The notes below the pieces were generated by a model. It searched no databases, was not told the origin of the DNA, and saw only the letters and a list, made by a program, of their open reading frames with translations. Source: Comamonadaceae bacterium (GTDB lineage Bacteria; Pseudomonadota; Gammaproteobacteria; Burkholderiales; Burkholderiaceae_C). From it: a stretch of DNA of 64,000 nt. Below are positions 54,490-64,000 of the stretch, piece by piece (the first letter of the stretch is position 1; every line of letters starts with the position of its first letter). A program made the position numbers and the translations under genes. The stretch spans positions 248,001 to 312,000 of the forward strand of contig JAIYAR010000013.1 in NCBI GenBank assembly GCA_027488985.1. Reading direction: 5' to 3'.

Positions 54490-55606
54490 GCAACCAGCCC
54501 GCTTCGCACCAGTCTTGCACAAGGTCACGCGCACCATCACTCAGGCGCCGAACCTCTTTGGCATCCAGGCAGCGCTGGTCGGCCAAGCGCTTTATCAGCT
54601 GCGCATCGCGCCCCGTAGCGTTAAAGCTTTCTCCGTTGATGAACACATGGTGCCCGTCGTAGAGCATGCGGGTACGGCGGTCCAAGCGGATCGCACCATC
54701 GATATCCTGTCCTTCGCCATCAAACCAGACATTCGCTTTGGGTTCGCTCAGGTATTCGCCCAACGCACGTGCCACTGCCTTGGGATCTTTGAGAGCCGCT
54801 TGCACCGCGAATTGGGCAAACTCCAACATGGCTGGGGGCAAGGCCGCATGCCCCTCCACCGCGGCTTGCTTGGGATCGGCATACAAGGCCGCAGGCAATT
54901 CATCAACCGCCTGCTCAGCAAGCCGCTGCAAGACCTCCTGAGCCAACTCCGACTGCGATGGTGAACGGAATCCGATGGAGTAAGTCATGCACTCCCCTTC
55001 CGCAATGCCGTCATGGGCGTATTTGGGTGGGAGGTACAGCATATCGCCGGGCTCCAGAACGAATTCCTCTTCCGGCTCAAAATTCGCGAGAATTTTCAGT
55101 GGCATATCGGGCTGCAAGGACAAGTCCTTTTGGCGCCCGATGCGCCAACGTCGTCGACCATGTGCCTGCAACAGAAACACGTCGTAGCTGTCAAAGTGGG
55201 GGCCCACACCGCCTTGGTCAGTGGCATAGCTGATCATGAGGTCATCGAGGCGTGCATCCGGGACGAAGCGGAACTGGTTGATCAGGCTGTGGACACGCTC
55301 GTCATGCATATCCACACCTTGCACCAGCAGGGTCCAGCCTGCTTGCTTGAAAGGCGGCAAGGCTTTTCGGGAAAATGGCCCGTGCTTGAACTTCCACCCT
55401 GCGCCTTTGCCCGAGGCATCCTGCACGACCAGGCGTGACTCCACCTCTTCTTGTGCCGCCAGCTCCAGCAACTCGATGCGCTCCAGCAAAGGCACAAACC
55501 CGGGAATGGCCTGCCGGATCACCAATGGCTTTTTGTGCCAATAGCGTTGCATGAAGGTTTCCGGGCTGATGCCGCCCAGTAGTTGAAGGGGTGTTTGAAT
55601 GTTCAT
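54476..55606 (-). CDS. roxA: Ribosomal protein arginine hydroxylase (RoxA/YcfD type)
   Basis: A 376-residue JmjC-type cupin oxygenase, Fe(II)/2-oxoglutarate dependent, related to YcfD, which hydroxylates an arginine of ribosomal protein L16. Iron ligands are His137 and Asp139 in GPHFDSYDVFLLQ and His198 in KYAHDGIAEGE. The C-terminal winged-helix part is as in the ribosomal oxygenases. The start at 55606 (MNIQTPLQLL) is only 16 bp from the divergent FKBP start. A hypothetical gene overlaps its end. Confidence 0.9.
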   Translation of the reverse strand: MNIQTPLQLLGGISPETFMQRYWHKKPLVIRQAIPGFVPLLERIELLELAAQEEVESRLVVQDASGKGAGWKFKHGPFSRKALPPFKQAGWTLLVQGVDMHDERVHSLINQFRFVPDARLDDLMISYATDQGGVGPHFDSYDVFLLQAHGRRRWRIGRQKDLSLQPDMPLKILANFEPEEEFVLEPGDMLYLPPKYAHDGIAEGECMTYSIGFRSPSQSELAQEVLQRLAEQAVDELPAALYADPKQAAVEGHAALPPAMLEFAQFAVQAALKDPKAVARALGEYLSEPKANVWFDGEGQDIDGAIRLDRRTRMLYDGHHVFINGESFNATGRDAQLIKRLADQRCLDAKEVRRLSDGARDLVQDWCEAGWLHVDQ

Positions 55607-55622
55607 GGGACAATTCTCGCCT

Positions 55623-56156
55623 ATGGAAATCACCACACAATGCGTCGTTGCCCTGACATGGACGCTGAAAGACACTTTGGGCGAAGAGCTGGACGTTTTG
55701 GACGAGCCGGTCGAGTTTTTGTTAGGCGGCAATGACTTGCTGCCCTCGATTGAAGCCGCCTTGCAAGGCCATGTGGCTGGCGACAAGGTTCAATTGCAAA
55801 TTGAACCGGATCAAGCCTTCGGCGATTTCAATGACCAGTTGATTTTTCTGGAGCCGCGTGCCTTGTTCCCCTCAGAACTGCAAGAAGGCCTGACCATGGA
55901 AGGCTATGCATTGCCTGAAGGCTGCAACCCGGACGCACCCAAAGACGCGCTGTACACCATCACCGACATCTACCCCGAGCACGTGGTGCTGGATGGCAAC
56001 CATCCACTGGCGGGCATTGCGGTCCGTATTCAAATGAAGGTGGAATCAGTGCGGGAAGCTACTGAAGAAGAAATCGGCTCCGGCACGCTAGGCACCGGGT
56101 TTTTCCGCATCCAGTCCCTGCATGAGCAAGGGCCCGGGAACGGACACCTGCACTGA
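55623..56156 (+). CDS. SlyD-like FKBP peptidyl-prolyl isomerase
   Basis: A 177-residue FKBP-type prolyl isomerase with an IF (insert-in-flap) domain. CVVALTWTLKDTLGEELD leads the FKBP strand; EPVEFLLGGNDLLPSIEAALQGHVAGDKV is the active-site/flap entry and EPDQAFGDFNDQLI the acidic IF turn. No His-rich tail is present, so it is not a SlyD nickel chaperone. Start 55623 matches family N-termini; an ATG at 55599 has a better ribosome-binding site (AAGGGG). Confidence 0.87.
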   Translation: MEITTQCVVALTWTLKDTLGEELDVLDEPVEFLLGGNDLLPSIEAALQGHVAGDKVQLQIEPDQAFGDFNDQLIFLEPRALFPSELQEGLTMEGYALPEGCNPDAPKDALYTITDIYPEHVVLDGNHPLAGIAVRIQMKVESVREATEEEIGSGTLGTGFFRIQSLHEQGPGNGHLH

Positions 56157-56161
56157 GCCGA

Positions 56162-56608
56162 TCACGCTTTTCCCGTGGAGCCGTAGCCACCCTCCCCGCG
56201 TTGTGATGCGGGGAATTCGGTGACCACGTTGAACTGGGCTTGCACCACTGGAACAATCATCAGCTGGGCAATGCGCTCCATTGGCTCAATGGTGAACGGT
56301 ACTTCACTGCGGTTCCAGGCACTCACCATCAGCTGCCCCTGGTAATCGCTGTCGATCAGCCCCACCAAGTTACCCAACACAATGCCGTGTTTGTGCCCCA
56401 AGCCGGAGCGCGGCAGGATCAGTGCGGCATAAGCGGGATCTTCGAGGTAGATGGCCATACCGGTGGGCACCAGTTGCCACGCATTGGGTGCCAAGGTGAG
56501 CGGCGCATCCAGGCAAGCACGCAGGTCCAGCCCAGCGCTGCCCGGCGTGGCGTAGCTGGGCAGATTGTTGGTCAGGCGGGGATCAATGATCTTGACGTCG
56601 ATTTTCAT
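56162..56608 (-). CDS. dut: Deoxyuridine 5'-triphosphate nucleotidohydrolase
   Basis: A 148-residue trimeric dUTPase that hydrolyses dUTP to dUMP and pyrophosphate, keeping uracil out of DNA. Motifs I-V are visible in order: [47 protein letters not shown] and the C-terminal [11 protein letters not shown] arm. It is nine bp downstream of coaBC on the same strand, the common coaBC-dut order. Confidence 0.96.
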   Translation of the reverse strand: MKIDVKIIDPRLTNNLPSYATPGSAGLDLRACLDAPLTLAPNAWQLVPTGMAIYLEDPAYAALILPRSGLGHKHGIVLGNLVGLIDSDYQGQLMVSAWNRSEVPFTIEPMERIAQLMIVPVVQAQFNVVTEFPASQRGEGGYGSTGKA

Positions 56609-56617
56609 GAGAGTCTT

Positions 56618-59617
<3,000 letters not shown>

Positions 59618-59618
<1 letters not shown>

Positions 59619-60472
59619 TGAAACTGTGTGGCTTTGACGTTGGTTTGGATCAACGCTTCTTTCTAATCGCTGGTACTTGCTCCATCGAGGGGCTGGAAAT
59701 GTCTATTGAGGTTGCGGGCCAACTAAAGGAAGCTTGCACGGCATTGGGCATTCCATTGATTTACAAGGGCTCTTTCGACAAGGCCAACCGCTCCTCCGGC
59801 ACCAGCAAACGCGGCGTAGGCTTGGATGCCGGCCTGAAGATTTTGGAAGAAGTGCGTCGCCAACTCCAATTGCCCATCCTGACTGATGTCCATGACGAAT
59901 TACATGTCGCTGAAGTCGCGAGCGTGGTGGATGTTTTGCAAACTCCCGCCTTCTTGTGCCGCCAGACAGACTTTATCCGTGCGGTCGCCCAGTGCGGCAA
60001 GCCGGTAAACATCAAGAAGGGCCAGTTCCTCGCGCCATGGGACATGAAGAACGTGATCGACAAGGCGCGTGCGGCCGCAGAAGAGGTCGGGCTCTCACCA
60101 GACCGTTTTCTGGCCTGCGAACGTGGCGTGAGCTTTGGCTACAACAACTTGGTGGCTGACATGACCAGCTTGGCTGAGATGCGCAATTCTGGCGCGCCGG
60201 TGGTGTTCGATGTGACCCACTCGGTACAAAAGCCTGGAGGCTTGGGCGGAAGCAGTGGGGGTGCACGCGAAATGGTGCCGGTCTTGGCACGTGCAGGGGT
60301 TGCAGCAGGGGTGGCAGGCCTCTTTATGGAGACACATCCTCGCCCCGCAGACGCTTGGTCCGACGGCCCGAATGCCGTTCCGCTGCGCCATATGAAAGCG
60401 CTATTGGAAACCCTGGTGGCGCTGGATTCCGTAACCAAAAAAACCCCGTTTCTGGAAAATGATTTCCAGTGA
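59618..60472 (+). CDS. kdsA: 3-deoxy-8-phosphooctulonate (KDO-8-phosphate) synthase
   Basis: A 284-residue synthase that joins phosphoenolpyruvate to arabinose 5-phosphate for the KDO of lipopolysaccharide. [42 protein letters not shown], the [14 protein letters not shown] loop and [19 protein letters not shown] are diagnostic. Asn in the KKGQF region context rather than the Cys of metal-dependent forms would decide the metal class; I cannot settle it. It is coupled to pyrG by overlap and followed by eno. Confidence 0.96.
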
Positions 60473-60518
60473 ACGGCTGCATGATGGAATTTGACTTTTT
60501 TTGTTTGTGTGTTTTTGA

Positions 60519-61817
<1,299 letters not shown>

Positions 61818-61843
61818 TCTTCTTCACCGACCGAGCCACTGCG

Positions 61844-62119
61844 ATGGGTAACCGCTGGGTCCCTGCCGTGTTAATCGCCCTCCTGCTGATCCTGCACGGA
61901 CAGTTGTGGTTCGGTCGTGGAAGCATTCCCAATGTTTCCAAGCTCTCCAGGCAATTAGAGGAGCAGAAGCAACGCAATGCCCAAGCTTCCCAAGCCAATG
62001 AGCGCCTGGAAGCTGAAATTCACGACCTGAAAGAGGGCTTGGAAATCGTGGAAGAGAAAGCACGCTCCGAACTGGGAATGGTGAAGGCGAACGAAATTTA
62101 CGTTCAAATCGCTCGCTGA
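61844..62119 (+). CDS. ftsB: Cell-division protein FtsB
   Basis: A 91-residue divisome protein with one N-terminal membrane helix (WVPAVLIALLLILHGQLWF) and a periplasmic coiled coil (LSRQLEEQKQRNAQASQANERLEAEIHDL), ending with the conserved EEKARSELGMVKANEIYVQI. It forms the FtsB-FtsL-FtsQ complex that signals septal cell-wall synthesis. It follows eno by 26 bp, the usual position. Confidence 0.95.
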   Translation: MGNRWVPAVLIALLLILHGQLWFGRGSIPNVSKLSRQLEEQKQRNAQASQANERLEAEIHDLKEGLEIVEEKARSELGMVKANEIYVQIAR

Positions 62120-62135
62120 CGCCCAAACTTATCCG

Positions 62136-62759
62136 ATGAAAATCGCGATTCTGGGTGCGGAATCCACCGGCAAGAGCACTCTATGCCACGCCTTGGCGGC
62201 AAGCATGCGTGAGGCGGGCACCAATGTTGTCGTAGTGGATGAATACTTGCGCGAGTGGTGTACCACCCAAATGCGCACTCCCCAAGCGCACGAGCAGGCT
62301 GCCATCGCGCACGAACAAACCCGTCGAATTCATGAGCTGGAAGACGTGACGGTGATTGCAGACACGACGGCAATCATGACGGCCATCTACAGTGATGTGC
62401 TCTTCAAAGACTACTGCCTTTATCAGCAGGGTCTTGAAGACATCCGACGTTTCCATCATGTATTGGTTGCCGCCACAGATCTCCCCTGGGTGGCAGACAG
62501 CCATTTCCGCGACAGTCCCGACGGGCAACAGGCTGTCCATTTGCGGCTACAGGAAGTGCTCAGAGATCACGGAATCGCCTATTCAATGGTCTACGGAAAC
62601 GGCGAACAGCGCACCCAAGCGGCCCTTGCCATGGTCATGCCATCGCGAGCAAACGTTAAGGCGGACTTGGAAACCTACAGCCGCTGGATGGCCAAATGTG
62701 AAAAATGCTCGGATGCCAGTTGCGAACACCGCCTGTTCCGCGAGCTCACAGACGGTTAG
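62136..62759 (+). CDS. NadR-like AAA-type ATPase/kinase
   Basis: A 207-residue P-loop protein. ILGAESTGKSTLCHALA contains the Walker A motif (GAESTGKS, 7-14); VVVDEYLREWC and VIADTTAIMTAIYSDVLF match the ribosylnicotinamide-kinase domain of NadR. A C-terminal Cys pair (KCEKCSDASCEH) could bind metal and is not usual in NadR kinase. It may phosphorylate nicotinamide riboside, or be a different nucleotide kinase. It ends overlapping the hslO stop by four bases. Confidence 0.82.
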   Translation: MKIAILGAESTGKSTLCHALAASMREAGTNVVVVDEYLREWCTTQMRTPQAHEQAAIAHEQTRRIHELEDVTVIADTTAIMTAIYSDVLFKDYCLYQQGLEDIRRFHHVLVAATDLPWVADSHFRDSPDGQQAVHLRLQEVLRDHGIAYSMVYGNGEQRTQAALAMVMPSRANVKADLETYSRWMAKCEKCSDASCEHRLFRELTDG

Positions 62760-63745
62760 TGGGTCCCTGAATTGCCCTGTTGCAGTAGGACCGCGTCCGT
62801 AAACAACTGAGCTGCATCCACAGGGTCAAACCGGTACTGCACACCACAAAATTCGCATCCCACTTCAATGTCGCTGCGCTCGGTCAAAATGCTCTCGGCC
62901 TCTTCTCGACCCAGACTGACGATCATTTTTCCAACACGCTCGCGGCTGCAGTTGCATTGAAATTTCGGCCCTGTCTCGCCCATGAGAGGTTCGAAACGGG
63001 TTAACGGCTCTTCCCAGTACAAGCGGCGCAACACGGTATCGACATCGAGTTGCAGCAGCTCCTCGGTTTTCAGACTTTTGGCCAAAATGGCGATACGGTT
63101 GTAGTGCTCATTCAGACCAATCTGGTCTTCATTTTCGCGGGACACCATGCTGCCCGCCAGGTTACCTGCCCCTTCCATCGGCAGGCGCTGGATCAATAGG
63201 CCGGCAGCCACCTTGTCGTCCGCCGCCAGCACCAGGGTCGTGTCCAGTTGCTCGCTCTGCAACATGTAATGCTCCAGCACATCGCTAATCCGCTCCAGAG
63301 GCTGCCCGGCATCGTCAAACAAAGGCACCACACCTTGATAAGGTTGTTGACCCGGGAACTTCGTCTTGGGGTCTAGCGTGATGGCACAACGGCCTTGATT
63401 ACTGACGTTAACCATTTGACTCAAGGAAGTACCCGTTTCCACTTCACCCATCACCGTCGCCGTGGAGCGAAGGGTGAAGTCCGGTTGCACCTCAGTTACC
63501 GCCAATTTGACCGGCCCGTCACCAAAGATCTGCAGCACCAATGCACCGTCAAATTTGATGTTGGACTGCATCAACGCAGCAGCGGCCGTGATCTCGCCGA
63601 GTAACGATTGCACGTCTGCCGGGTAGGCTCCATGCTCGGTGTTGGACGCGCGCCGGCGCAGGATTTCCTGCCACGAGTCCGTCAACCGGACAATGGCACC
63701 CCGGACAGGTAAACCGTCAAACAAAAATTTGTGCAGCTCTGACAT
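62756..63745 (-). CDS. hslO: 33 kDa redox-regulated chaperone Hsp33
   Basis: A 329-residue holdase chaperone activated by oxidation. The zinc cysteines are Cys264 and Cys266 (FQCNCSRER) and Cys297 and Cys300 (GCEFCGVQY), the CxC...CxxC redox switch. The start at 63745 (MSELHKFLFDG) is set by homology. It is convergent with the NadR-like gene; their stop codons overlap. Confidence 0.95.
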   Translation of the reverse strand: MSELHKFLFDGLPVRGAIVRLTDSWQEILRRRASNTEHGAYPADVQSLLGEITAAAALMQSNIKFDGALVLQIFGDGPVKLAVTEVQPDFTLRSTATVMGEVETGTSLSQMVNVSNQGRCAITLDPKTKFPGQQPYQGVVPLFDDAGQPLERISDVLEHYMLQSEQLDTTLVLAADDKVAAGLLIQRLPMEGAGNLAGSMVSRENEDQIGLNEHYNRIAILAKSLKTEELLQLDVDTVLRRLYWEEPLTRFEPLMGETGPKFQCNCSRERVGKMIVSLGREEAESILTERSDIEVGCEFCGVQYRFDPVDAAQLFTDAVLLQQGNSGTH

Positions 63746-63756
63746 GCACACTCTCC

Positions 63757-63779
63757 AAAAAATAGGCCCCTTGCGGGGC
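63757..63779 (-). terminator. Intrinsic terminator of the carbonic-anhydrase-like gene
   Basis: On the minus strand GCCCC, loop GCAA, GGGGC and then, after CTA, six T residues (63762-63757). It lies just after the stop at 63785 and 12 bp before the hslO start, so it separates the two genes. Confidence 0.85.
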
Positions 63780-63784
63780 GAAAA

Positions 63785-64000
63785 CTAGGCGATTTTCTTT
63801 AATCCTGATCTGAATCGATGGGCGTTGGCCACATAGTGACGCGCACTGGCAAGCAGGCCTTGCTTCTGCGCTTCGGTTAGCTCCCGCACTGCTTTGGCAG
63901 GGCTGCCGATGATCATGCTCCCATCGGGAAACTCTTTCCCCTCGGTCACCAAAGCACCAGCCCCCACCAAGCAACTGCTACCGATTCGGGCTCCATTCAA
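63785..64000 (-). CDS. Gamma-carbonic anhydrase family protein, 5' end outside window
   Basis: The 3' part (71 residues) of a left-handed beta-helix, transferase-hexapeptide protein. [40 protein letters not shown] is the last turns and cap of gamma-carbonic anhydrase-like proteins (YrdA/PaaY type). The frame continues past base 64000; the apparent TTG start is an edge effect. Active-site histidines lie outside the window. Confidence 0.85.
   Translation of the reverse strand: MNGARIGSSCLVGAGALVTEGKEFPDGSMIIGSPAKAVRELTEAQKQGLLASARHYVANAHRFRSGLKKIA

Overview
The window is a GC-rich (roughly 60% by eye) bacterial chromosome segment. Gene content and protein style point to a betaproteobacterium of the family Comamonadaceae, most likely close to Rhodoferax. 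The supporting signs are dapA-bamC, pyrG-kdsA-eno-ftsB, coaBC-dut, parE-slt-parC, a full hut cluster, and a short palindromic repeat of a kind I recall from Comamonadaceae genomes. Coding density is high and no gene-free stretch exceeds about 255 bp. I see no rRNA, complete tRNA, CRISPR array, insertion sequence or prophage.

Layout. 1-9.7 kb is mixed metabolism: tryptophan 2,3-dioxygenase (cut by the left edge), a DinB-fold protein, a zinc alcohol dehydrogenase, a CoA-transferase/hydrolase, a PhyH dioxygenase, a 56-residue basic protein, a divergent TetR/aldo-keto reductase pair that looks AT-richer than its surroundings, a SOUL protein and a CorA-like membrane protein. 9.7-17.8 kb is the histidine-utilisation cluster: hutH and hutU on the minus strand, and hutC-D-I-G-F on the plus strand with stop/start overlaps and a palindromic operator between the two arms. 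It encodes the route His to urocanate to imidazolonepropionate to formiminoglutamate to formylglutamate to glutamate plus formate. 17.9-28.6 kb holds regulators (two LysR, one MerR), a hydrolase, a flavin monooxygenase, a diguanylate cyclase, a heavy-metal CDF exporter with a CadR/PbrR-type operator, and aconitase. 28.8-35.4 kb has a molybdopterin oxidoreductase, a solute-binding protein, the argP/argO amino-acid export pair, and MAPEG, IMPACT and AsmA-like proteins. 35.4-42.1 kb is a complete tripartite RND efflux operon with its TetR repressor and an operator very like the E. coli AcrR box, closed by a strong terminator. 42.3-51.5 kb contains topoisomerase IV (parE and parC flanking a lytic transglycosylase), an MFS transporter, an SDR and a methyltransferase. 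51.5-64 kb is core housekeeping: dapA-bamC, a ribosomal oxygenase, an FKBP, dut-coaBC, pyrG-kdsA-eno-ftsB, a NadR-like ATPase, hslO and the end of a gamma-carbonic anhydrase.

The most unusual structure is a family of at least twelve copies of a ~48-bp element, about one per 5 kb. Its core is GCGCTCG-N11-CGAGC-AGCTAT-N-ATAGCAA and it can fold into two adjacent stem-loops. One copy shows paired compensatory changes in both stems. Seven copies are intergenic, but five enter genes without breaking the frame: inside aconitase, HutG and CoaBC, in the signal peptide of the lytic transglycosylase, and at the stop codon of the PhyH protein. The coding copies use different reading frames, so the element seems to act both as a nucleic-acid structure and as a source of protein sequence.
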